From assembly GCF_003289965.1 (NCBI RefSeq), contig NZ_QMBQ01000005.1:434001-498000 (forward strand): a DNA stretch of 64,000 nt, given 5' to 3'. The notes under the pieces were generated by a model, which was given only the letters and a program-made list of their open reading frames with translations, ran no database searches and was not told the origin of the DNA. Below, one piece after another: positions 36,585 through 44,902 of this stretch. Each line of letters opens with the position of its first letter. Positions within the stretch are counted from its first letter, which is position 1. Made by a program: the position numbers and the translations under genes. The stretch is from Mesorhizobium atlanticum. GTDB taxonomy: Bacteria > Pseudomonadota > Alphaproteobacteria > Rhizobiales > Rhizobiaceae.

Positions 36585-37406
36585 TCAGGTCTCCACGATG
36601 CGTTTTTCCCTAAGCTTCGCCTCGAATGCGGCGCGGTCGGGAATGACGATGGCGAGCTGGTTCTCCAGCACGTCGGCGAGCTCGGCGGCCGTCGCGATCT
36701 CGCGCTGCTCGCTGCGGCCGCCGGCATGATGCGTCGACAGCCGGTTGTTGCGCAGCGCATAGCGCCGGTCGGGCAGGGCGAGCGCGGCGACCAGCGTCGA
36801 CAGGAAATGCGAGCTCGGATGCGTCGACAGGAAATGGCTGGCGACCCGGTAGTCGACCTCATAGGCCTGGCTCAGGTCGAAGCGGTAGAGCGTCCGCCAT
36901 TCCTCGCCGATACTGGCCTGCAGGCGGAACTGGTCGCCGGTCTCGACGAGGCGGAAGGTTTCGTGCGGCGTCTGCTGTTCGAGCCCTGGCTCAAGCAGCA
37001 ACGGCGCCGTCAGCGTCAGGCCGCCGAAGCCGACATCGGCGATGTAAGTGCGGCCGCCAAGCTCGATGCGCAGCAGCATATGGCTGCGCGCCGTGACGGC
37101 GTCCTCCGGCTGGCCCCAGACCACGCGGGCGGCAAGTCCGCCGACGGTGAAGCCCAGCGCGTCAAGCGCGTGCATGAAGATCAGATTGTGCTCGAAGCAA
37201 TAGCCGCCACGACCCTGGCGGAAAATCTTGTCCTGCAGCGAAGCGAGGTCGAGGCCGACGGAAACGCCCATCAAGGCATCGATGTTCTCGAACGGGATCG
37301 CCCGCGGGTGCGCGGCGTGCAGCGCCTTAAGCGTGGCAAGCGAAGCGTCGGTCGGTCCGCCGTAACCGATGCGGGCAAAATAGCCATCGAGATCGAAGTC
37401 GCTCAT
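36585..37406 (-). CDS. Arylamine N-acetyltransferase
   Basis: 273 aa from ATG 37406 (MSDFDLDGYFARIGY), the normal NAT length. The Cys-His-Asp triad is visible: Cys in RQGRGGYCFEHN, His in ARSHMLLRI and Asp in YIADVGFGG. It moves acetyl groups from acetyl-CoA to arylamines or hydrazines; in vivo substrates in rhizobia are unclear. The segment SHFLSTHPSSHFLST is a small internal duplication. The frame extends upstream to 37928 but only over the permease gene. Confidence 0.93.
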   Translation of the reverse strand: MSDFDLDGYFARIGYGGPTDASLATLKALHAAHPRAIPFENIDALMGVSVGLDLASLQDKIFRQGRGGYCFEHNLIFMHALDALGFTVGGLAARVVWGQPEDAVTARSHMLLRIELGGRTYIADVGFGGLTLTAPLLLEPGLEQQTPHETFRLVETGDQFRLQASIGEEWRTLYRFDLSQAYEVDYRVASHFLSTHPSSHFLSTLVAALALPDRRYALRNNRLSTHHAGGRSEQREIATAAELADVLENQLAIVIPDRAAFEAKLREKRIVET

Positions 37407-37495
37407 TAAGGACAGGTCCGGCTTGACCGGTCCGATATAGGCACTGGCCGGCGGTGCCGCAAACAATGGGCGAGGTTTGAGATTGGGCCAGCGTT

Positions 37496-38659
37496 TCAGG
37501 ATTTGTGATTGTTCTCGGCGGGCTCTTCCTCGATGGCCATGGACTGCTGCGCGGCCAGGAAATTGCCGACGGGCCTCAGGCTTTCGAAATGGTCGCAGAA
37601 CACCTTGATGACGACCAGCAGCGGCACCGCCATCAGCGCGCCGACGAAACCCCACAGCCATGACCAGAAGGCGATGGCGATGAAGATCGCCACGGCGTTG
37701 ATCTCGAGGCGCCGCCCGACCACCATCGGTGTCACGAGCTGGCCTTCGACGATGTCGCACAAAAGCACGAAGGCCGGCGCGAGCAGCGCATAGGCAATCG
37801 TGTCGAAGCTGATCAGCGCGATGATGGCGACGAGCAGGATGGTCATCAGCGCGCCGACATAGGGCAGGAAATTGAACAGGGCCGCCGTTGCGCCCCAGAC
37901 GAGCGGGTTGGGCATGCCTAGCCCCCAAAGGCCGAGCCCGATCACCGTGCCGAGACTGACATTGATGATGGAGACCGTAAGCAGATAGTGCGAAATCTCG
38001 CGCTCGACGTCATAGACGACGCGCAGTGCCCGCTTCTTCTGAGTCATGCTGGTGAAGGACTGAACGATCTTCTCGTAGAACAGCGTGCCGGAGGCGAGAA
38101 GGAACAGCGACAGCACGAAGACGATGGTGATCGAAGTCCCGGCTTCCAGGATGTTGCTGGCCGCCGAGGACAGCATGCCGGACGGCGCCACCGCGACCCG
38201 CTGCACGCCCGGCTCCTGCGAGGTCTCGGTCAGCGCTTCCAGCTGATGCGCGAGATCCATCGTCCGTTCGAGCGGCCGCCTGAACGGCGCCAGCCGCTCG
38301 GTCAGTTGCTGGCCGATCGAATAGGAGTTGTTGATGAGGTCGATGACCGGGCCGCTGAGCAGATAGCCCGCGCTGGCGAAAACGAAGATCGAGAAAAGCA
38401 CCAGCAGTGTCGCCGAGATCACTTCCGGTATGCCGCGCTTGCGCAGGAAGCGCACGATCGGCGTCAGCGTCAGCGCCAGCAGGAAGGCAAGCATCACCGG
38501 CATGAAGAAGGCGCGGGCGAGGTAAAGCGCCGCCGCCGCCATCAGAATGAAGATACCGACCATCAGCGAGCGCATCAGGCGCATGTCGGCGCGCGCACCG
38601 GCGCGCGGGTCAGGGCTTTCGGCAGCGCTTGCGCCCGAAGCAGTCTGTTCGGCTTTCAT
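37496..38659 (-). CDS. AI-2E family transporter (PerM-like permease)
   Basis: 387 aa. Hydrophobic segments at about 30-70, 77-100, 175-200 and 220-350 fit the seven-to-eight-helix AI-2E topology. The family signature region is FLPYVGALMTILLVAIIAL, followed by DIVEGQLVTPMVVGRRLEINAV. Relatives export autoinducer-2 or act as ion antiporters; the substrate here is unknown. First gene of a three-gene unit with NAT and the LLM oxidoreductase. Confidence 0.9.
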   Translation of the reverse strand: MKAEQTASGASAAESPDPRAGARADMRLMRSLMVGIFILMAAAALYLARAFFMPVMLAFLLALTLTPIVRFLRKRGIPEVISATLLVLFSIFVFASAGYLLSGPVIDLINNSYSIGQQLTERLAPFRRPLERTMDLAHQLEALTETSQEPGVQRVAVAPSGMLSSAASNILEAGTSITIVFVLSLFLLASGTLFYEKIVQSFTSMTQKKRALRVVYDVEREISHYLLTVSIINVSLGTVIGLGLWGLGMPNPLVWGATAALFNFLPYVGALMTILLVAIIALISFDTIAYALLAPAFVLLCDIVEGQLVTPMVVGRRLEINAVAIFIAIAFWSWLWGFVGALMAVPLLVVIKVFCDHFESLRPVGNFLAAQQSMAIEEEPAENNHKS

Positions 38660-38786
38660 CGGTTCCCTTGCAATCCGCCAGCCGACAATGCATGGCGGGC
38701 CTGTGCCCGAAACGCGGGAGTTCCGGGCAAGGTTCCAAGAGCGGGCTTTTCCGGCATCCGGAGACCGGTTCGGAGGGGGCCGCTCT

Positions 38787-39848
38787 TCAGGCAGCCGGGG
38801 CTGGCGCGGCGGGGACCGGCTTCGCCGTCTCCTTGCGCACGAGCGGCGCCACCTTGGTGCCGTAGAGCTCGATCGCCTTCATGATCTTGGCGTGCGGCAT
38901 CGTGCCGATCGCCATTTGCAGCAGGAAGCGATCGTTGTTGAATATCCTGTGCTGGGCGACGATCTTTTCAGCCACCTGCTCAGGGTTGCCCACGAAGAGG
39001 GCGCCGCTGGGACCCCGCGCCTGGTCGAAATGCGCGCGCGAGGTCGGACCCCAGCCCCGCTCACGGCCGATTCGGTTCATCACCTCGGCCTGCGGTCCGT
39101 AGAAGTCGTCGGCCGCCTGTTCGGTCGTTTCGGCGATGAAGCCGTGCACGTTTATGCTGGTCGCAAGCGTTGCCGTATCGGTGCCGGCGCGCCGCGCCGC
39201 CTCGCGATAGATATCGAACAGCGGCGCGAAACGCGCCGGCTCGCCGCCGATGATGGCCAACGCCAGCGGCAGGCCGAGCACGCCGGCGCGGGCGGCGGAT
39301 TGCGGCGTGCCGCCGATGGCGATCCAGATCGGCAACTTTTCCTGGAATGGACGCGGGTAGACGCCCCGGCCATTGATCGGCGCGCGCAGCTTGCCCTGCC
39401 ACGTCACCTTCACCTGGTCGCGGATGGCGAGCAACAGGTCGAGCTTCTCGGCGAAAAGCTCGTCGTAGTCTTCCAGGTTGTAGCCGAACAGCGGGAAGGA
39501 TTCGATGAAGGAGCCGCGCCCGGCCATGATCTCGGCGCGGCCGTTGGACAGAAGGTCGAGCGTCGCGAATTGCTGGAAGACGCGCACCGGATCGTCGGAG
39601 GAGAGCACCGTGACCGCGCTGGTAAGGCGGATCTTCTTCGTGCGCTCGGCCGCGGCGGCAAGCGCCACGACTGGCGCGGAGGCGGCATAGTCGGGGCGGT
39701 GATGCTCGCCGAGCCCGAATACGTCGAGACCGACCTGGTCGGCCAGCTCGATTTCCTCGATGAGGTTGCGCAGCCGCTCATGCGGGCCGATGGCGCCGGG
39801 ACCCGGCTCCGGGCTGACATCGGCGAAAGTGTAGAGACCGAGTTCCAT
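38787..39848 (-). CDS. LLM class flavin-dependent oxidoreductase (second luciferase-like enzyme)
   Basis: 353 aa. Luciferase-like barrel with MELGLYTFADVSPEPG, VGLDVFGLGEHHRPDYAASA, IRLTSAVTVLSSDDPVRVFQ and EIMAGRGSFIESFPLFGY. This subgroup is related to alkanal/long-chain monooxygenases but its substrates are mostly undefined. The C-terminus is Ala/Pro-rich (PVPAAPAPAA). Transcribed alone, divergent from the candidate sRNA at 39917. Confidence 0.9.
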   Translation of the reverse strand: MELGLYTFADVSPEPGPGAIGPHERLRNLIEEIELADQVGLDVFGLGEHHRPDYAASAPVVALAAAAERTKKIRLTSAVTVLSSDDPVRVFQQFATLDLLSNGRAEIMAGRGSFIESFPLFGYNLEDYDELFAEKLDLLLAIRDQVKVTWQGKLRAPINGRGVYPRPFQEKLPIWIAIGGTPQSAARAGVLGLPLALAIIGGEPARFAPLFDIYREAARRAGTDTATLATSINVHGFIAETTEQAADDFYGPQAEVMNRIGRERGWGPTSRAHFDQARGPSGALFVGNPEQVAEKIVAQHRIFNNDRFLLQMAIGTMPHAKIMKAIELYGTKVAPLVRKETAKPVPAAPAPAA

Positions 39849-39881
39849 CTGATTGCGTCCTGAAGCTGTTCATGTGGGGTT

Positions 39882-39910
39882 TTGCCTGTCGGCGCTCTAG
39901 GTAGCTATAT
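39882..39910 (+). promoter_or_regulatory. Sigma-70-type promoter of candidate sRNA
   Basis: TTGCCT (39882-39887), a 17-nt spacer and CTATAT (39905-39910). Good alphaproteobacterial spacing. It sits in the 233-nt gap between two genes and points toward an intrinsic terminator 51-87 nt downstream. Confidence 0.5.
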
Positions 39911-39916
39911 GCCTTG

Positions 39917-39997
39917 CCGCCCGCCAGGGCCGCGATTTGTGAACAGTGCATCGCATGATGCCGGGCCGTATCCCTGCGGCAACAAGCCCGGTTTTTT
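39917..39997 (+). ncRNA. Candidate small RNA (~80 nt)
   Basis: Between the promoter at 39882-39910 and a terminator-like hairpin CCGGGC ... GCCCGG TTTTTT (39961-39997). Before it is a small hairpin GCATC-GCAT-GATGC (39948-39961). There is no coding gene upstream on this strand for the terminator to serve. It could instead be a terminated leader for the gene at 40082. The family is not recognised. Confidence 0.45.
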
Positions 39998-40081
39998 CAT
40001 GGCTGGCATACCGTTTTGGCGCTTGAACTCGCCGCTTTCACGCGTATGTAAGCGTCGCGAATAGACTGCAGGGAAGTACAC

Positions 40082-40510
40082 TTGGCTATCTACAGGGAAA
40101 AAGACATTTTCGAGCGGCGCAATGCCGCGAACGAGGCAAAGAAGGCGCTGCTCGCGCGCTTCAACGCAAAGCCGGCGGCGGACGATCCGGCCGTGCTGGC
40201 CCGCCAGGCCGAACGCAAGGCGATCCTCGAGGCCCGCGCCATCCGCGAGGCCGAGAAGGCAAGACTGAAGCAGGAGAAGCTGGCGCGTGAGGCGGCCGAG
40301 AAGGCCGAGCGCGAGGCGATTGCCGAAGCGGCGCGTCTTGCCGCTGAAGCAGCGGCGGCCGAAGAGGCCAGGCGCCGCGAGGCCGAGGAAGCCGAACGCA
40401 TCGCGCTCGAGCTCGCCGAGGAAGCCGCGCGCAAGGCCAAGCGTGATGCACGCTACGCCGCCCGCAAGGCGCGCGTCGGCAGGACGCCTCCGGGCTTCTC
40501 CGCCCGCTAG
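40082..40510 (+). CDS. DUF6481-like Ala/Glu/Lys-rich coiled-coil protein
   Basis: 142 aa starting at TTG 40082, with AGGGAAG 5 nt before it. The N-terminus MAIYREKDIFERRNAANEAK matches the conserved start of short rhizobial proteins grouped as DUF6481. Residues ~55-130 are a long charged helix (repeated A-E-x-A-x-x-E-A-R-R) that should form a coiled coil. The tail is basic (ARKARVGRTPPGFSAR). No function is known. The TAG stop is the first part of the family A repeat that follows. Confidence 0.75.
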   Translation: MAIYREKDIFERRNAANEAKKALLARFNAKPAADDPAVLARQAERKAILEARAIREAEKARLKQEKLAREAAEKAEREAIAEAARLAAEAAAAEEARRREAEEAERIALELAEEAARKAKRDARYAARKARVGRTPPGFSAR

Positions 40511-40613
40511 AGCAATTCCAGGAAAAGTGCGTAGCGGTTTTCCGTCGGGAATTGCGCAAGAACCAAAAAGCGTAGAGCGGGTCGGCGATTTTGTGAGTCG
40601 CTGAACCGCTCTA
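40507..40613 (+). repeat. Family A dispersed repeat, copy 5
   Basis: Starts CTAGAGCAATTCCAGG and ends CCGCTCTA; more diverged in its second half (GCGGGTCGGCGATTTTGTG). Its first TAG (40508-40510) is the stop codon of the DUF6481-like gene. Confidence 0.8.
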
Positions 40614-40691
40614 AGTTCGGGTTCGATTGAAATGATTCAGGGTCGCCGAAAGCGGCCCTGAACGCGTTCGTGCCTTCGGCTGACGGGCCTC

Positions 40692-41006
40692 TCAGGCAAC
40701 CAGCTTCAGCCCGACAATGCCGCAGACGATCAGGCCAATGCAGGCCAGCCGGACGACGGTCGCCGGTTCGCCGAGCAGCCAGATGCCGAGCAGCGCTGTG
40801 CCGACGGTGCCGATGCCGGTCCATACGGCATAGGCCGTGCCGACAGGCAGCGTCTTCAGCGCCAGGCCGAGCAGGCCGAGGCTGACGATCATCGAGGCGA
40901 TGGTGAGAAGGGTCGGCAGCGGCCTGGAGAAGCCGTCGGTATATTTGAGGCCGATTGCCCAGCCGATTTCGAACAGGCCGGCGAAGAAAAGAAAGATCCA
41001 CGACAT
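40692..41006 (-). CDS. gdx: Guanidinium exporter (SMR family, Gdx/SugE)
   Basis: 104 aa, four membrane helices, the SMR size. Sequence is very close to SugE/Gdx: MSWIFLFFAGLFEIGWAIGL with the essential Glu13, then GLKYTDGFSR, and LKTLPVGTAYAVWTGIGTVG. Gdx proteins export guanidinium in exchange for protons. Start is ATG 41006, with CGGAG 9 nt upstream. A guanidine-II riboswitch lies in the leader, which independently supports the assignment. Confidence 0.95.
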   Translation of the reverse strand: MSWIFLFFAGLFEIGWAIGLKYTDGFSRPLPTLLTIASMIVSLGLLGLALKTLPVGTAYAVWTGIGTVGTALLGIWLLGEPATVVRLACIGLIVCGIVGLKLVA

Positions 41007-41050
41007 CAAAACACTCCGTCATTCCGGCATCGATCGAGATGCTCGGGTGG

Positions 41051-41096
41051 CGGGTCGTCCCGGCCGGTTTTTCGGGAAGGCGAGGTCGTCCTCGCC
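41051..41096 (-). promoter_or_regulatory. Guanidine-II (mini-ykkC) riboswitch
   Basis: On the minus strand two hairpins carry identical ACGA loops. P1 is GGCGAGG-ACGA-CCTCGCC (41096-41079, 7-bp stem); a 16-nt linker follows; P2 is CGGG-ACGA-CCCG (41062-41051). Paired ACGR-loop hairpins define the guanidine-II class, which raises expression of exporters when guanidinium binds. The gdx start codon is 44 nt beyond P2, with the ribosome site between them. Confidence 0.9.
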
Positions 41097-41203
41097 CCGT
41101 GTGATATGGGAGTGCCCTGTGCCTCGATCAACAAAACACCGGCAGCATTGTCATGCCGCCGGTTCCGATTCTGCAGAGAGCCGGATCGACCGAATTCGGC
41201 CGC

Positions 41204-41329
41204 TTACTTTTCCTTGATGCGCATCGCCTTGACCGGCGGCGCCTTCGGAGCCGGGGCCGCGGCGGGCTTCTTGGCGTCCTTCTTCGGCTTGCGGGCTTCC
41301 TTGCCTGCCTTCATCGCGCCTTTTGCCAT
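41204..41329 (-). CDS. Small Lys/Ala/Pro-rich basic protein
   Basis: 41 aa from ATG 41329, with AGGAG 7 nt upstream. The sequence begins MAKGAMKAGKEARKPKKDAK, continues through an A-P-x-A-P linker and ends PPVKAMRIKEK. About one third is Lys or Arg. No domain is known; the composition suggests nucleic-acid binding. It is convergent with no gene and divergent from the CDF gene at 41563. The strong ribosome site is the main argument that it is real. Confidence 0.65.
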   Translation of the reverse strand: MAKGAMKAGKEARKPKKDAKKPAAAPAPKAPPVKAMRIKEK

Positions 41330-41562
41330 GATTCGCTCCTCCGATTGTGGACGCGCAAGTGAAACAAGAGAAATGCCGGACCGCAAGAGGCGGCGCCGCG
41401 CTTGCGAAGCCGCACGGCCGGATGTCAACCGATTTTCCCTGCGCCGCGCTCCTTCAAGGAGCGCTTCAGTCGGCTTGAACCTCGGCCCGGCTGGCGCATT
41501 GTCTGTGGAGCTACGGCGTGCGGCCCGCTAAGCTCGATGCATCGCAGAGAGGTCAAAAGCCA

Positions 41563-42522
41563 ATGGCAGGGCATGCCGGCTCGAAAAGGGTCATCTACGC
41601 CGCGCTCGCCGGCAACCTGGCGATCGCGGCGACCAAATTCGCGGCGGCGTTCTTCACCGGTTCGTCAGCCATGCTGTCGGAAGGCGTGCATTCGCTGGTC
41701 GACACGGGCAATGGCGCGCTGCTCCTCTATGGAATGCGCCGCGCCGCGCGGCCGCCCGACCGCACGCATCCACTCGGTCACGGGCGCGAACTCTATTTCT
41801 GGAGTTTCATCGTCGCGCTCCTGGTGTTCGCGCTCGGCGCCGGCATTTCCTTCTACGAGGGCGTCATCCACATGATGGCGCCCGAACCTGTCGTCAACGC
41901 CAGGGTCAACTACATCGTGCTCGGCCTTTCGTTCCTGTTCGAGGGCAGCTCATGGCTGGTGGCGCTGAGGGAGTTCCGCCAGCAGAAGGGCAAGCAGGGC
42001 TGGCTGCAGGCGGTGCAGTCGAGCAAGGATCCGAGCGTCTACACGGTGCTGTTCGAGGACAGCGCCGCATTGCTCGGCCTCATCGTAGCCTTTGCCGGCA
42101 TCCTCTCCGCGCAACTTCTGGAAATGCCCGAGCTCGACGGTGTCGGCTCGATCGGCATCGCCATTATCCTCGGCGCAACGGCGATCTTCCTGGCGCGCGA
42201 GAGCAAGGGCCTGTTGCTTGGCGAACCTGCGTCGCCTGAGGTTCAGCACCAGGTTTTGGCGATCGCCCAGCAGGATCCGGCCGTGCAGCGGGCGAACGGA
42301 ATCCTGAGCGTTCATGTCGGTCCGGAAGAAATCGTCGCGGGCTTGAGCATCGAATTCGAGGATCATCTCACCGCGCCCGAGATCGAAGCCTGTGTCGAGC
42401 GCCTGGAGGCAAAGCTCAAGAAGGAAATGCCGCAAATCTCCAGGCTCTTCGTCAAGCCGCAGGCCACTGGCACATGGGAGCGGCGGCGCAAGGCCATGGC
42501 CGAGGCTTCGGACGAGAGTTAG
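41563..42522 (+). CDS. Cation diffusion facilitator (CDF) metal transporter
   Basis: 319 aa from ATG 41563 with AGAGAGG 10 nt upstream. Six membrane helices in the first ~210 residues. Metal-site motifs: SEGVHSLVDTGNGALLLYG in helix 2 (His/Asp), HPLGHGRELYFWS, and FEDSAALLGLIVAF in helix 5. The C-terminal cytoplasmic ferredoxin-like domain follows (about 225-300). It probably exports Zn, Fe, Mn or Co in exchange for protons; metal choice is not clear. Confidence 0.9.
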   Translation: MAGHAGSKRVIYAALAGNLAIAATKFAAAFFTGSSAMLSEGVHSLVDTGNGALLLYGMRRAARPPDRTHPLGHGRELYFWSFIVALLVFALGAGISFYEGVIHMMAPEPVVNARVNYIVLGLSFLFEGSSWLVALREFRQQKGKQGWLQAVQSSKDPSVYTVLFEDSAALLGLIVAFAGILSAQLLEMPELDGVGSIGIAIILGATAIFLARESKGLLLGEPASPEVQHQVLAIAQQDPAVQRANGILSVHVGPEEIVAGLSIEFEDHLTAPEIEACVERLEAKLKKEMPQISRLFVKPQATGTWERRRKAMAEASDES

Positions 42523-42554
42523 GTTGAACGGCAGCGAAGTGAGGAGCACAACTT

Positions 42555-42959
42555 ATGAAGATCGACGGCGGATGCCATTGCGGCGCGATCACCTATGAGG
42601 CGGAGGTCGATCCGGAAAAGACCTCGATCTGCCACTGCACCGACTGCCAGCAGCTGACCGGGACGGCTTTTCGCGTCTCGGTACGCGTGCCGGAGGAGGA
42701 TTACCGCATCACCAGAGGCGAGCCGAAGGTCTATATCAAGACCGGATCGAGCGGCGCGAAGCGGGCGCAGGGCTTCTGCGGCGATTGCGGCTCGCATCTC
42801 TATGCAACCTCGGTCGGCGACGGACCGAAGGTCTATGGCATCCGGGTCGGCACGTCGCGCCAGCGCGATCAGCTGGTGCCGAGGACGCAATACTGGCACC
42901 GATCGGCGCTGCACTGGCTGCCTGAGTTTGAAGGCACGAGGATCGTCGAGGAGCAGTAG
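42555..42959 (+). CDS. GFA family (glutathione-dependent formaldehyde-activating-like) zinc protein
   Basis: 134 aa. The zinc-binding cysteines of the GFA/CENP-V fold are present: GGCHCGAITYEAE, SICHCTDCQQLTGTAFRV and GFCGDCGSHLYA. Although named after a formaldehyde-related enzyme, most members have no proven activity. It lies 32 nt after the CDF gene on the same strand and may be cotranscribed. It is convergent with rmuC. Confidence 0.9.
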   Translation: MKIDGGCHCGAITYEAEVDPEKTSICHCTDCQQLTGTAFRVSVRVPEEDYRITRGEPKVYIKTGSSGAKRAQGFCGDCGSHLYATSVGDGPKVYGIRVGTSRQRDQLVPRTQYWHRSALHWLPEFEGTRIVEEQ

Positions 42960-42962
42960 GGA

Positions 42963-44210
42963 TCAGTCATCGCCTTCGACGACGCGCAGCCTGAGCTGTC
43001 CCGTCTTTGAATCGGCCACCCGCGCTCCGCCTTCGACCTTGGCCGGGCGCGGCGCCTCGGCTTCGCCCTCGGCGAACTCCAGCGCCTCGATCTTCTGGCC
43101 GCGCTTGGTGACCTTCGACGTCGAGACCAGAATGTCGTCGATGTCCTTGGCCGCCTGACCGAAATGCGTCTGCAGCCGGCGCACCCGCTCGTCGACCCTG
43201 GCCACATCCTCCATCAGCCGGATGACTTCGCCCTGGATCAGATGCGCCTGCTCGCGCATCCGGGCGTCCTTCAGGATCGACTGGATGACCTGGATCGACA
43301 GCATCAGCAGCGACGGCGAGACGATGACGACGCGGGCGCGATGCGCCTTCTGCACCACCGCCTCGAAATTCTCGTGGATTTCCGCGAACACCGATTCCGA
43401 GGGCACGAACATGAAGGCGGTATCCTGCGTCTCGCCCTGGATCAGGTATTTTTCCGCGATATCGCGGATATGCACCTCGATGTCGCGCCGGAAGGCCTGT
43501 GCCGCCACCTTCTGCATGTCGGCGCCCTCGGCGGCGCGGATGGCGCTCCACGCTTCCAGCGGGAACTTGGCGTCGATGGCGAGCATCGGCGCGCCGTTCG
43601 GCATCCGCACCAGGCAGTCGGGCCGGCTGCCGTTGGAGAGGCTGGCCTGGAACTCGTAGGCGCCATGCGGCAGGCCGTCGGCGACGATCGCTTCCATGCG
43701 CGATTGGCCGAAGGCGCCGCGCGTCTGCTTGTTGGAGAGGATCGCCTGCAGCTGCACGACCTGGCCGGCCAAGGATTGGATATTGCCCTGCGCGGTGTCG
43801 ATCACCGCCAGCCGCTCCTGCAGCTTTGCCAGGCTTTCATGCGTCGACTTGGTTTGCTCGGCCATGGTCTGGCCGATGCGGCCGGTCATGGCGTCGAGTC
43901 GCTGCCCGAGCGATTGCGTAAGCTCCGCCTGCCTGGCGCCGAACACGTCGGCGATCGCGCCCATGCGCCCGTGCATCTCGGCCTGCGCCTGCATGATGTC
44001 GGCCATCCGCGCCTCGGCGTCGCGGGCATGGTCGGCCGCTTCCGCCGCGGCAAGCGCTCGCGCCTTGGCCGCGCGCCACACGGCGATGACGAGCGCGGCG
44101 AACAGCACGACGAACAGGACAACAGTGAAAGCGAGCGCCTGGCCGAGCGTGATCGTGGTGGCGCCGAGCAGCGCGACCGGTTGCGAAAGGATGGAGGTCA
44201 TGTCGTTCAT
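42963..44210 (-). CDS. rmuC: DNA recombination protein RmuC homolog
   Basis: 415 aa from ATG 44210 (MNDMTSILSQPVALL); the true start is uncertain because no ribosome site is strong, and up to 11 more residues are possible. One N-terminal membrane helix (AFTVVLFVVLFAALVIAVW), a coiled coil (~50-150), then the RmuC nuclease-like domain with GAYEFQASL, LAIDAKFPLEAW, AFMFVPSESVFAEIHENF and VIVSPSLLMLSIQVI. It limits rearrangements at inverted repeats in E. coli. Divergent from def. Confidence 0.93.
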   Translation of the reverse strand: MNDMTSILSQPVALLGATTITLGQALAFTVVLFVVLFAALVIAVWRAAKARALAAAEAADHARDAEARMADIMQAQAEMHGRMGAIADVFGARQAELTQSLGQRLDAMTGRIGQTMAEQTKSTHESLAKLQERLAVIDTAQGNIQSLAGQVVQLQAILSNKQTRGAFGQSRMEAIVADGLPHGAYEFQASLSNGSRPDCLVRMPNGAPMLAIDAKFPLEAWSAIRAAEGADMQKVAAQAFRRDIEVHIRDIAEKYLIQGETQDTAFMFVPSESVFAEIHENFEAVVQKAHRARVVIVSPSLLMLSIQVIQSILKDARMREQAHLIQGEVIRLMEDVARVDERVRRLQTHFGQAAKDIDDILVSTSKVTKRGQKIEALEFAEGEAEAPRPAKVEGGARVADSKTGQLRLRVVEGDD

Positions 44211-44313
44211 GTGCGCAGCATAACCGATTCGCATCGCCGGCACAGATCAAAACGTGAACATGGAAAAGCTGCCCCCGTTGACGCTTCTCAAGCGAAGTCT
44301 TAGGTGAGACGCC

Positions 44314-44844
44314 ATGTCGATCAAGCCGCTCATCATCCTTCCCGATCCCGTCCTGCGCCAGGTTTCCAAGCCGGTGGAGCGCGTCGACGCCGATTTGCGC
44401 AAGCTCGCCGACGACATGCTGGAGACCATGTATGACGCGCCGGGCATCGGCCTTGCTGCGATCCAGGTCGGCGAGCCGCGACGGCTTCTGGTCATCGATC
44501 TCGCCAAGGAAGGCGAGGAGCCTCAGCCGCATGTCTTCATCAATCCGGAAGTGCTCGAGAGTTCCGACCAGCGTTCGGTCTATGAGGAAGGCTGCCTGTC
44601 GATCCCCGACTATTATGCCGAGGTCGAGCGCCCAGCCTCGGTACGGGTGAAATATCTCGACCGTGACGGCAAATTGCAGGAGATGCAGGCGGAAGGCCTG
44701 ATGGCCACCTGCCTGCAGCACGAGATCGACCATCTCAACGGCGTGCTGTTCATCGACCACATCTCGAAGCTGAAGCGCGACATGGTGGTGCGCAAGTTCA
44801 AGAAGCTCGCCAAGGACAAGGCGCCGGGCAAGATGGTGGGCTAA
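44314..44844 (+). CDS. def: Peptide deformylase
   Basis: 176 aa. All three deformylase motifs are intact: GIGLAAIQVG, EEGCLSIP (metal Cys) and QHEIDHLNG (HEIDH metal His pair and catalytic Glu). It removes the formyl group from new proteins. Followed 58 nt downstream by fmt, the usual partner, then a GNAT gene and truA. Confidence 0.98.
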   Translation: MSIKPLIILPDPVLRQVSKPVERVDADLRKLADDMLETMYDAPGIGLAAIQVGEPRRLLVIDLAKEGEEPQPHVFINPEVLESSDQRSVYEEGCLSIPDYYAEVERPASVRVKYLDRDGKLQEMQAEGLMATCLQHEIDHLNGVLFIDHISKLKRDMVVRKFKKLAKDKAPGKMVG

Positions 44845-44902
44845 AGGCCGTTTTGGCCGCGCGAGCACCTGAGCCTACCGCAAGACAGGATCGCAGGACC
44901 TC

